Both the position numbers and the translations under genes were made by a program. The notes under the pieces are model-generated. The model was not told the DNA's origin. It saw only the letters and a program-made list of their open reading frames with translations, and made no database searches. A stretch of 10,660 nt of DNA, from contig CAZRZN010000136.1 of the NCBI GenBank assembly GCA_964604565.1, forward strand, positions 1 through 10,660. Reading direction: 5' to 3'. Positions within the stretch are counted from its first letter, which is position 1. Every line of letters starts with the position of its first letter. Origin of the DNA: CAZRZN01 sp964604565 (GTDB lineage: Bacteria > Pseudomonadota > Alphaproteobacteria > Rhodobacterales > Rhodobacteraceae). Below are positions 1 through 6,269 of this stretch, piece after piece.

Positions 1-1594
1 GGATCGACACGTCCAGCGCGGAGACGGGTTCATCCGCGATGATCAGCCGTGGCTCCAGCGTCAGCGCGCGGGCGATACCGACGCGTTGCCGCTGCCCGCC
101 CGAAAAGGCGTGCGGATGCCGTTCGGCGGCGTCCCCCGGCAGACCGACCAGATCCAGCAATTCCGCCACGCGGGCTGCAAGGCGCGCCGGATCGCGTTCG
201 ATCCCGTGCACGATCAGCGGTTCCGACACGATCTGCGCGACGGTCATGCGCGGGTTCAGGCTGGAATAGGGGTCCTGAAAGATCAGCTGCATGTCCCGGC
301 GCAGGTTCCGCAGCGCGCGCGGTTTCAACGTGCCGATATCCTGTCCGTCGAACAGCACGCGGCCCGAACTGATCGGTGCGGCGCGCAGCAACGCCCGTCC
401 CGTCGTCGTCTTGCCCGACCCGGATTCCCCCACAAGGCCCAGCGTCTCACCGGGATAGATGTCGAAGGACACCCCATCCACCGCCGTCATCGTGCGCGCC
501 GCGCCAAAGATCGGCTGCTTGCCGATGGCAAAGCGCACGGTCAGATCCTCGACCCGCACCAAAGGCTCGGCATCGGAACGCACAGCGGGCCGTGCAACCG
601 CACCCGTGGCGGCCGCGCGCGGAACCTCGACGGGATTGTGACAGGCCAGACGGCCCGGATGCCGGGCCTTGGCCAAAAGATCCGGCGCGACGGCACAGGA
701 CACAACTGCATTGCGGCAGCGCGGCCGGAACGGGCATGCGGTGCGCGGCAGGCGCAGATCGGGCGGCTGACCCTCGATCGTGGTCAGCCGGTCGCGTGTG
801 TCGGACAGGCTGGGTGTCGCTGACAACAGACCCGCAGTATAAGGATGCCCGGGCGCGTGCAGCATGGTCGCCGCGGGCCCGTCCTCGACAATCTCGCCCG
901 CATACATCACCGCAACCCGGTGGCAGAGTTTCGCAACCACCCCAAGGTCATGCGTGATCATCAGGACCGACAGACCCAGCCGTTGCTGCAAATCCGCCAG
1001 CAGATCGAGGATGCCCGCCTGCACCGTCACGTCCAGCGCGGTGGTCGGCTCATCCGCGACCAGCAGATCCGGCTCCGCCGCCAACGCCATGGCGATCAGC
1101 GCGCGCTGGCGCATCCCGCCGGAAAATTCATGCGGATACTGGTCCACCCGCTGCGCCGGTTTCGGGATCTGCACCAGATCCAGCAGTTCGACCGCCCGGT
1201 CGCGTGCGGCCACCACCGAAAGGCCCCTGTGCAGGCGCAGCACCTCGGCGATCTGCGAGCCGATGGTGAACAGCGGATCAAGGCTGGTCATCGGATCCTG
1301 AAACACCATCGCGATGTCGCGGCCGCAGACCTCGCGCCGGTAGGCATCGCTGCCAGGGCCGAGGATATCGCGCCCTTTCCAGCGGACGCGCCCGGCCTTC
1401 AACCGGCCCGGCAATTGCACCATGCCCATCAGCGCCATGGCGGTGACGGATTTGCCGCAGCCACTTTCCCCGACAAGGCCCATCGCCGTTCCCGGCCCCA
1501 GATCGAAGGACAGGCCGCGCACCGCGTCCACCGTGCCGCGCCGGGTCAGGAATTCGACCTCCAGCCCCTCAACCTGCAAAAGCGGTTCAGTCAT
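1..1594 (-). CDS. Fused double-domain ABC transporter ATPase, DppD-DppF type (transporter A), C-terminus cut by window edge
   Basis: This is the cytoplasmic ATP-hydrolysing subunit of a peptide/nickel-class ABC importer, with both nucleotide-binding domains in one chain. The frame stays open from ATG 1594 to base 1, giving about 531 residues with no stop in the window. Domain 1 shows Walker A GESGCGKS (42-49), a Q-loop in FQDP, signature FSGGMRQR (157-164), Walker B LLVADEP (177-183) and H-loop His215. A C-terminal oligo_HPY-type linker follows (HPYT), with Cys287, Cys293, Cys300 and Cys318. Domain 2 shows Walker A GESGSGKT (389-396), signature FSGGQRQR (497-504) and Walker B LIIADEP (517-523); the rest lies outside the window. 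The start overlaps the upstream permease stop as ATGA (1591-1594), which indicates translational coupling. The cysteine spacing resembles the [4Fe-4S] motif known from DppD-type ATPases. The family call is very secure; the substrate is unknown. Confidence 0.95.
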   Translation of the reverse strand, partial: MTEPLLQVEGLEVEFLTRRGTVDAVRGLSFDLGPGTAMGLVGESGCGKSVTAMALMGMVQLPGRLKAGRVRWKGRDILGPGSDAYRREVCGRDIAMVFQDPMTSLDPLFTIGSQIAEVLRLHRGLSVVAARDRAVELLDLVQIPKPAQRVDQYPHEFSGGMRQRALIAMALAAEPDLLVADEPTTALDVTVQAGILDLLADLQQRLGLSVLMITHDLGVVAKLCHRVAVMYAGEIVEDGPAATMLHAPGHPYTAGLLSATPSLSDTRDRLTTIEGQPPDLRLPRTACPFRPRCRNAVVSCAVAPDLLAKARHPGRLACHNPVEVPRAAATGAVARPAVRSDAEPLVRVEDLTVRFAIGKQPIFGAARTMTAVDGVSFDIYPGETLGLVGESGSGKTTTGRALLRAAPISSGRVLFDGQDIGTLKPRALRNLRRDMQLIFQDPYSSLNPRMTVAQIVSEPLIVHGIERDPARLAARVAELLDLVGLPGDAAERHPHAFSGGQRQRVGIARALTLEPRLIIADEPVSALDVSI

Positions 1595-2541
1595 CGCGCC
1601 CGCCTCGCAAAGCGTTTTTCGCGTTCCACCGGGTCGGACGTCACGCGCAGCCACGACGCGATCAGGTTGATCGCCAGCACGGTCATCGCGATGGCCAGCC
1701 CCGGAAAGGTCACCAGCCACCAGGCGCGGAACATGTAATCCTTGCCCTGCGCCACATCCAAACCCCAGGACGTGGCCGGCGGCTGGACCCCCAGCCCGAG
1801 GAAGGACAGCGCGGCCTCCGCCAGCACGATGCGGGCGAATTCCAGCGTGCCGAGGGTCAGCAGCGGCGCAGAAAGGTTCGGCAGAAGGTGGCGGATCAGC
1901 ACGCGCCATGTCGAACAGCCCAGCAGGCCCGCCGCCTCCACAAAGGCGGTGTGGCGCAGGGACAGGACCACGCCGCGCGTGACCCGGGCGTAGACCATCC
2001 AGCCATTCAAGGCGAGCACGACAATCACCGTAATGGTCGACGGCCCGATCACGGCAAGGATCAGCAGTGCCAGCAACAGCCCGGGAAAGGCCACCTGCGT
2101 GTCCACGATGGCCGAGATCCAATTGTCGGTCCGGCCGCCCACGTAACCCGCCGTCAGCCCCATCAGAACACCGAAGGTGCCTGCCAGCAAAACTGTCGCC
2201 GCCCCCACGATCAGCGAGATCCGGCTGCCGTGGATCAGGCGGGACAGCACGTCGCGGCCCAGATGGTCGGTGCCGAGGACATGCGCCCAGCTTCCGCCAT
2301 CCACCCATGCCGGGGGTTTCAACCGCATGATGATGTTCTGCGCGGCCGGGTCGTAGGGCGCCAGCAGTGGCGCGCAGATCGCCGCCAGCAACAGCAGCAC
2401 CAGAAACCCCGCGCCGATCAGACCGGGCGCGTCGCCCTTGAGATCGGCCCAAAGACCGGGCACGGGAGAGGCCATTGCCGGCCCGGTGGCATCCTGCTCC
2501 GCGGGGACGTCTGCCGCCGTATCCGAGTCCATCACACTCAT
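1591..2541 (-). CDS. DppC-type ABC transporter permease (transporter A)
   Basis: This is one of the two inner-membrane permeases of a peptide/nickel-class importer, 316 residues long. After a hydrophilic, acidic N-terminus of about 30 residues comes an OppC_N-like first membrane segment (about 40-61). The family signature LGTDHLGRDVLSRL follows (89-102), then further membrane segments. The EAA coupling loop lies at about 200-222 (FVEAAGLLGCSTWRVLIRHL), and the conserved EAALSFLGLGVQPP stretch is at 242-255. I chose ATG 2541 because it forms an ATGA overlap with the stop of the upstream permease. The same frame stays open to 2703, but that extension (MAGTGPDGHS...) is low-complexity and lies entirely inside the upstream permease, so it is unlikely to be translated. 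An internal ATG at 2532 is also possible. It should pair with the DppB-type protein upstream and be energised by the fused ATPase downstream. Confidence 0.93.
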   Translation of the reverse strand: MSVMDSDTAADVPAEQDATGPAMASPVPGLWADLKGDAPGLIGAGFLVLLLLAAICAPLLAPYDPAAQNIIMRLKPPAWVDGGSWAHVLGTDHLGRDVLSRLIHGSRISLIVGAATVLLAGTFGVLMGLTAGYVGGRTDNWISAIVDTQVAFPGLLLALLILAVIGPSTITVIVVLALNGWMVYARVTRGVVLSLRHTAFVEAAGLLGCSTWRVLIRHLLPNLSAPLLTLGTLEFARIVLAEAALSFLGLGVQPPATSWGLDVAQGKDYMFRAWWLVTFPGLAIAMTVLAINLIASWLRVTSDPVEREKRFARRAR

Positions 2542-3464
2542 GCCGCGCGCAGATCGATCCGGGGATCGAAGGCCTTGGACAGGATGTCGAGCATCAGGTT
2601 CAGCACGACGACCATGATCGCCGTGAGAAAGACGATCGCCTGAAGCAGGATCAGATCCTGCCGTTCGATGGCCTGAATGGCCGTCAGGCCCAGTCCCGGC
2701 CATGCAAAGACGCTTTCAACGACAACGGTGTAGCCGGACAGCGCGCGGATCAGTTCCCAGCCCGCAAGGGTCAGGATCGGCACGGAGGAATTCTTGAGCG
2801 CATGGACCGCCACCACCCGCCATGGGCGCATCCCCTTGGCGCGCAGCACCCGGACATATTGCGCGTTCAGCTCGTCGATCATGGTGGACCGCACCACCAT
2901 GACAAGCCGTGTCATGGCCGGGATCGCCAGCGTCAGCGCCGGCAGGATCATGTGCGCGGGCGTGCCCGAGCCGGAGGTGGGCAACCAGCCCAGCGTCAGG
3001 GCAAAAAAGACGATGAACAGCAGACCCAGCCAGAATTGCGGGATCGACAGCCCGATGAGCGAGATCAGCACCACGATCCTGTCCACGACCCCCTCGGGCC
3101 TGAGGGCCGCCACCGCGCCCAGCGGCACCGCCATCGCCACCGCAAGGCCGATGGCGGTCAGGGTCAGCAGCAACGTGGCGGGCGCCTTTTCGACGATGAT
3201 CTCCATCACCGGGCGGCGTTGCCAAAGGCTTTCGCCGAAATCCAGCACCGCGACATCCGTGACGTAATCGACAAATTGCACGCCGATGGGCCGGTCAAGG
3301 CCAAGCTGCGCCTCGAATTGCGCGCGCTGTTCCTGCGTGGCCTCCAGCGGCAGCATGACGCGCACCGGATCACCGACAAGACGCGTCAGGATGAAGACGA
3401 CCACGACCACCGACAGCACGACGATGACGCCCTGCCCCAGCTTGGTGAGTATATACCTGCCCAA
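2538..3464 (-). CDS. DppB-type ABC transporter permease (transporter A), TTG start
   Basis: This inner-membrane permease of 308 residues is the usual length for the DppB/OppB family. It opens with the typical MGRYILTKLGQG, followed by a first membrane helix at about 12-29 and the periplasmic family stretch with GDPVRVMLP (31-39) and LGLDRP (54-59). Further helices lie at about 97-119, 128-153, 174-191 and 274-294. The EAA coupling loop is YVRVLRAKGMRPWRVVAVHALK (203-224, split here only for reading). ESVFAWPGLG (250-259) and the C-terminal KAFDPR (297-302) are family hallmarks. The start is TTG, supported by an AGGAAGG Shine-Dalgarno sequence 8 bases upstream. The gene follows the binding-protein gene after 25 bases and overlaps the DppC-type gene as ATGA (2538-2541), so the three are co-transcribed with near certainty. 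Confidence 0.94.
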   Translation of the reverse strand: MGRYILTKLGQGVIVVLSVVVVVFILTRLVGDPVRVMLPLEATQEQRAQFEAQLGLDRPIGVQFVDYVTDVAVLDFGESLWQRRPVMEIIVEKAPATLLLTLTAIGLAVAMAVPLGAVAALRPEGVVDRIVVLISLIGLSIPQFWLGLLFIVFFALTLGWLPTSGSGTPAHMILPALTLAIPAMTRLVMVVRSTMIDELNAQYVRVLRAKGMRPWRVVAVHALKNSSVPILTLAGWELIRALSGYTVVVESVFAWPGLGLTAIQAIERQDLILLQAIVFLTAIMVVVLNLMLDILSKAFDPRIDLRAA

Positions 3465-3472
3465 AGTGGTCG

Positions 3473-3479
3473 CCTTCCT
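3473..3479 (-). promoter_or_regulatory. Ribosome binding site that fixes a TTG start
   Basis: On the minus strand this reads AGGAAGG, close to the anti-16S consensus, with an 8-base spacer to the TTG at 3464-3462. No ATG or GTG in the frame competes at that spacing, and the TTG gives the N-terminus expected for DppB-type permeases. Confidence 0.8.
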
Positions 3480-3489
3480 GTTTCGGGGC

Positions 3490-4962
3490 TTACTCGACCG
3501 TCATGGTCGAGACGAACATCTTGCCATCCACCCGGGGCTCCCAGGTGAGGCGATCAGACAGACCCCAGATGTTGTTGATGTTCAACAGGAAAGTCAGGAT
3601 TGCCTCGTCATGGCCAAGCTGCACGGCTTTTTCATACAGGGCCTGCCGCGCTTCAAGGTCGGTCTCGCTCCTTGCTTCGGTGATCCACTGTTCCAACTCC
3701 TCGAAATCGTTGGACGATCCGAAGCCCGACGGCGCGTAATAGGCGCTGAAGGACCGGTCCGCATCCAGCAGTTCATTGCCCGACACGACAAAGATCGCAT
3801 CGGCCCGGTTTTCCTTGTCGAAGAGGCGCTGAAGATATTCGTCGAACTCGAAGATCTGCACATCGACGTTCAATCCCACGGCGGACCAGTATCCGGCCAC
3901 GACCTCGGCGATCTCACGGTCTTTCAGCCAGCGCCCGGAGGTGCCAACCAGCGTGATGTCCCCACCGGCCGCGCCCGCCTCTTCCAGCAGGGCCATCGCC
4001 TGATCCGGATCGTAGGGATAGGCGGAGACGTCCTCGTTGAAGCCGAAGTAGGTCCGGCCCAGCAATTGCCCGGCCTCGACCTGCGCCTGCCCTTCGAACA
4101 GCGCGGAGGCCAGCGCCTCCTTGTCGACGGCAAGGTTCAGCGCCCGGCGCACCCGAACGTCGGACGTGATGCCGCCCTGCGTGTTCAGGATCACGGTCGG
4201 ATGCTCCAGCCCGCGCATCGACGTGGACGCGGGCACCTGCCCGGTGAATTCCGGCAGCAGGTTGGTGATCAGATCGACCTCCCCCGCCATCAGCGCGGCC
4301 ATGCGCGTGCCGCTTTCCTCGATGAAGCGGTAGGTGACCTGCTGCACGTCCAGATCGCCGCCGCGCCATTCCGGATCGGCCTCAAGCACGATCTGGTTTC
4401 CGCGATCCCAGCTGACGAATTTGTAAGGGCCGGAGCCGACCGGGTTGGAGGCGAAATCCTCCGCCTCGCTGGCTTCCGGCGGCACGATCATGAAGTAATA
4501 CATCCGCGCCGGCAGGATCGGGTCCGGGCCGGAGGTCAGGATGCGGACGGTCGTGTCATCGACCGCTTCGGCCCCCGCGAAGGTGGAAAAATAGGACAGC
4601 TGTTCGGAATTCAGATCGGGGTCGATCATCCGTTCGACCGAATGGACGATGGCGGCGGCATCCAGCGGCTCGCCGTTGTGGAACTCCAGCCCGGCGGGGA
4701 TCTTGAATTCCCATGTGGTCGCGTCGATCTGCGTTGGGTCCTCGGTCGCGAGGCCGGTGATCAGGTTGCCCTGCGGATCGCGCGCCATGAGCGTCTCGAA
4801 GATGTTGTCGTTGACGGCCTTTTCCGACCCGTCGTCGGCGGCGTGCGGATCAAGCGTGGTCGGCTCTGCGCCCAGCACGATCGAGATTTCATCGGCTGCC
4901 GCGAAGGCAGGCACAAGGGTCACCGCCGCCGCAAGGGCAATCGCGCGAAGTCGCATGAACAC
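3490..4962 (-). CDS. Periplasmic solute-binding protein, SBP_bac_5 (cluster C, dipeptide/nickel/opine) family (transporter A)
   Basis: This extracytoplasmic receptor would deliver substrate to the permease pair encoded downstream. It is 490 residues long, normal for DppA/OppA-like proteins. The N-terminus RLRAIALAAAVTLVPAFAAADE is a Sec signal peptide with a basic start, a hydrophobic core and Ala-X-Ala cleavage near residues 21-23. It has no lipobox Cys, so a soluble periplasmic protein is expected. Family marks are GAEPTTLDPHAADD early in the mature chain, NDNIFETLM, WEFKIPAGLEFHNGEPLDA, VGSGPYKFVSW, and VRRALNLAVDKEAL in lobe 2. I chose GTG 4962 because it lies 8 bases from an AGGGAG Shine-Dalgarno sequence. 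ATG 4956 is the alternative, two residues shorter with a 14-base spacer. The frame stays open to 5112, but that part precedes the signal peptide. The ligand cannot be named; peptide, amino-acid conjugate, opine and sugar ligands all occur in this family. Confidence 0.94.
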   Translation of the reverse strand: MFMRLRAIALAAAVTLVPAFAAADEISIVLGAEPTTLDPHAADDGSEKAVNDNIFETLMARDPQGNLITGLATEDPTQIDATTWEFKIPAGLEFHNGEPLDAAAIVHSVERMIDPDLNSEQLSYFSTFAGAEAVDDTTVRILTSGPDPILPARMYYFMIVPPEASEAEDFASNPVGSGPYKFVSWDRGNQIVLEADPEWRGGDLDVQQVTYRFIEESGTRMAALMAGEVDLITNLLPEFTGQVPASTSMRGLEHPTVILNTQGGITSDVRVRRALNLAVDKEALASALFEGQAQVEAGQLLGRTYFGFNEDVSAYPYDPDQAMALLEEAGAAGGDITLVGTSGRWLKDREIAEVVAGYWSAVGLNVDVQIFEFDEYLQRLFDKENRADAIFVVSGNELLDADRSFSAYYAPSGFGSSNDFEELEQWITEARSETDLEARQALYEKAVQLGHDEAILTFLLNINNIWGLSDRLTWEPRVDGKMFVSTMTVE

Positions 4963-4970
4963 TGTCGTCT

Positions 4971-4976
4971 CTCCCT
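4971..4976 (-). promoter_or_regulatory. Ribosome binding site that favours a GTG start for the binding protein
   Basis: The minus strand reads AGGGAG, preceded by an A-rich stretch (AAAAAACAAC). The spacer is 8 bases to GTG 4962 and 14 bases to ATG 4956. The permease at 3464, the lyase at 6119 and the SDR homologue at 7962 also have 8-base spacers, which favours the GTG. Confidence 0.6.
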
Positions 4977-5055
4977 GTTGTTTTTTGACGGTATCCGCCG
5001 CCTGAGACGGCAGGATAACCGGAACATCACTTGACCGTGTTTGTTTCGGTCGTTC

Positions 5056-5090
5056 AAGCCCAAACGCCATGCAAACAGGCCTTTGGGTTT
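5056..5090 (-). terminator. Imperfect hairpin downstream of the lyase gene; possible weak terminator or processing stem
   Basis: The arms AAGCCCAAACGCC (5056-5068) and GGCCTTTGGGTTT (5078-5090) pair around a 9-base loop. One C/C mismatch (5065/5081) and one wobble position break the stem. It lies about 85 bases past the lyase stop and upstream of the binding-protein gene. On the minus strand no U-run follows (the next bases are GAACG), so it does not meet the definition of an intrinsic terminator. It could instead stabilise a 3' end or separate expression of the two genes. Confidence 0.35.
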
Positions 5091-5174
5091 CTTGTGCCCA
5101 GCGGTCGGTCATTCCGGCCGCATCACCTTGGCGCGCAAGGGGTTCGGGCGGGCAATCGGGCGGGCCGCCGGCGC

Positions 5175-6119
5175 CTATTCGGCCGCCGTCAGCGCCGCCG
5201 GACCCGTCCTGAAGCCATAGCGCTGGTCAAGTCCCAGCCGCTGCATCATCTCCAGTGCCTCGGCGATGGCCGGTTGCGGCAGCGGCTTCAGCGGGCGCCG
5301 CAGCGGACCGGCGGGCAGGCCGATGGCGCGCATCAGCGTCTTGACCGCGACCGGGTTGATCGCGGAATAGGCAAAGTGCAGCACCGGCAGGTTGTCCAGC
5401 CATGCCGCGCGGCAGGCAAAGGCATCCTCGCCGCTCTCCCAAGGCTTGGAGATGGTCGCCATTTCGCGCGGAATGAGGTTGCCGGTCATGTTCGCCGTGC
5501 CATGCCCGCCAAGCGCCATGTTCGGCACGACAAGGCCGAGGTTGGGCGAGCAGCAACACATCACCGCCATGTCCGGCTGGGCCGCGCAAACCTGCGCCAC
5601 CTGCCCCACGCGCGTGGTGCTTTCCTTTAGCACGACCATGTTGGGATGTTCGGCAAGGCGCAGCAGGTTGGACCAATGCAGGTCGGTCTTGACCCGTGGC
5701 GGGTTGTTGTAGAACCCCATCGCCAGATCCGCGCTGTCCAGAACCTCGCGCGCGTAGTCCTCGATGGCGTCGTTGTCGGCGCAGATATAGGACGGCGCGG
5801 CAAAGATCGCGCCATCGGCCCCTTCCTGCTTGGCAAAGCGGACATGATCCATGGTGGCATCGGTGTTGTTGCCGGTGCAGCCATACCACATGGTCATGCC
5901 GGGTTTCTTCATCGCGACGGTCCGGCGCACGATCTCCTGCCGTTCCTGCTGCGACAGCATCGACACTTCGCCGGTCGATCCCATGATCAGCAATGCCGAT
6001 GTGCCGTTTTCGGCGTGCCAGTCGATCAGCGTGCGGAATCCCTCGTAGTCAACGGATCCGTCCTCGTTCATCGGCGTGATCAACGCGACAAACGATCCGG
6101 TAGGCTTGGTATGCGTCAT
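5175..6119 (-). CDS. DHDPS/NAL-family class I lyase (dihydrodipicolinate synthase-like), probably catabolic
   Basis: This is a cytoplasmic TIM-barrel enzyme of 314 residues, somewhat longer than the roughly 290-300 of housekeeping DapA. The family uses a Schiff-base lysine to make or break bonds next to a pyruvate-type carboxylate. Visible motifs are the pyruvate-binding GSTGE (47-51), the catalytic Tyr137 in FYNNPPR with Arg142 at the position of the DapA arginine that holds the second carboxylate, the Schiff-base Lys165 in VVLKEST, and a GGHGTAN loop (204-210). MCCCSPN (187-193) contains three consecutive cysteines, which is odd. The start is ATG 6119 with AAGGAGG 8 bases upstream; the frame is open to 6200 but crosses the promoter. 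The position between two peptide-type importers and next to a LysR regulator suggests a catabolic role such as a deaminase, dehydratase or aldolase on an imported compound. Lysine biosynthesis cannot be excluded by sequence alone. Confidence 0.9.
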   Translation of the reverse strand: MTHTKPTGSFVALITPMNEDGSVDYEGFRTLIDWHAENGTSALLIMGSTGEVSMLSQQERQEIVRRTVAMKKPGMTMWYGCTGNNTDATMDHVRFAKQEGADGAIFAAPSYICADNDAIEDYAREVLDSADLAMGFYNNPPRVKTDLHWSNLLRLAEHPNMVVLKESTTRVGQVAQVCAAQPDMAVMCCCSPNLGLVVPNMALGGHGTANMTGNLIPREMATISKPWESGEDAFACRAAWLDNLPVLHFAYSAINPVAVKTLMRAIGLPAGPLRRPLKPLPQPAIAEALEMMQRLGLDQRYGFRTGPAALTAAE

Positions 6120-6127
6120 GGTGGTGT

Positions 6128-6134
6128 CCTCCTT
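6128..6134 (-). promoter_or_regulatory. Strong ribosome binding site of the lyase gene
   Basis: The minus strand reads AAGGAGG with an 8-base spacer to ATG 6119. This settles the start against the upstream in-frame ATG at 6200, which lies inside the promoter. Confidence 0.85.
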
Positions 6135-6143
6135 GTGCGGCGC

Positions 6144-6159
6144 CGGGACCCCTGTCCCG
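6144..6159 (-). other. Perfect 6-bp hairpin near the predicted 5' end of the lyase mRNA
   Basis: The arms CGGGAC and GTCCCG flank a 4-base loop. Taking the predicted transcription start near 6165, the hairpin occupies about +7 to +22 and ends 9 bases before the ribosome binding site. A 5'-terminal stem of this kind is known to protect bacterial mRNAs from decay or to tune initiation. Its role here is inference. Confidence 0.45.
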
Positions 6160-6171
6160 AAAGTTGACGAC

Positions 6172-6200
6172 ATTATCCTCACCGAAGGGCATAATGCCAA
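6172..6200 (-). promoter_or_regulatory. Sigma-70-type promoter for the lyase gene
   Basis: The minus strand reads TTGGCA (6200-6195), a 17-base spacer, then GATAAT (6177-6172). Each hexamer matches five of six consensus positions and the spacing is ideal. The predicted start is an A near 6165, giving a leader of about 46 bases to ATG 6119. It is the best promoter-like signal I found in the window, and it means the lyase need not depend on read-through from the regulator gene. Confidence 0.6.
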
Positions 6201-6219
6201 ATCAAGATTTGCGATGCCC
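6187..6219. promoter_or_regulatory. Cluster of dyads at the lyase promoter, candidate LysR-type operator
   Basis: Three symmetric elements overlap here. GGCAT-A-ATGCC (6188-6198) and CAAATC-AA-GATTTG (6198-6211) are perfect dyads. GGGCAT (6187-6192) and ATGCCC (6214-6219) form a flanking inverted repeat. ATGCC at 6194 and 6214 also repeats directly at a 20-bp interval, about two helical turns. The AT-rich dyad spans about -33 to -46 relative to the predicted start and overlaps the -35 hexamer, in the range where LysR-type activation sites often lie. The regulator encoded next door is the obvious candidate, but binding is inferred. Confidence 0.45.
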
Positions 6220-6269
6220 TCATGCGTGGATGGTATGAGTCGGGGAGGTGCACGCTTTCCCCTGCGACG

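Larger units (their letters stand above)
4963..5174. other. Intergenic leader between the lyase and binding-protein genes
   Basis: This 212-base stretch has no credible coding sequence. It holds the ribosome binding site of the binding-protein gene, an A-rich run just upstream of it (4981-4986 read on the minus strand), and two neighbouring inverted repeats (about 5030-5058 and 5056-5090). I saw no pair of -35 and -10 hexamers close enough to consensus to call. The binding-protein operon could use a weak or activator-dependent promoter here, or be read through from the lyase gene. Confidence 0.6.

Noticed and set aside
86..1738. Plus-strand open frames of 245 and 297 codons (86-823 and 845-1738)
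   Set aside because: They lie opposite the continuous ATPase frame that runs from 1594 to base 1 with all expected motifs.
2542..2703. An in-frame N-terminal extension of the DppC-type permease of transporter A
   Set aside because: It lies wholly within the upstream permease, has no resemblance to the family N-terminus, and the ATGA overlap at 2541 gives a normal start.
4997..5011. A GCCG...CGGC stem near the A-rich run ahead of the binding-protein gene as an attenuator
   Set aside because: A 4-bp stem is expected by chance in DNA of this composition, and no competing structure or leader peptide is apparent.
3286..5034. A 582-codon open frame on the plus strand
   Set aside because: It is antisense to the binding-protein and permease genes, is Arg/His/Gln-rich with no recognisable domain or ribosome binding site, and is the usual long shadow frame of high-GC coding DNA. 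The minus-strand products have clear family motifs.
4963..5112. An N-terminal extension of the binding protein from ATG 5112
   Set aside because: It would put 50 hydrophilic residues before a clear signal peptide and skip a well-placed ribosome binding site.
6242..6262. A GGGGA...TCCCC stem just after the LysR stop as a terminator
   Set aside because: It has only 5 base pairs with an 11-base loop and no U-run on the minus strand, too weak to call.
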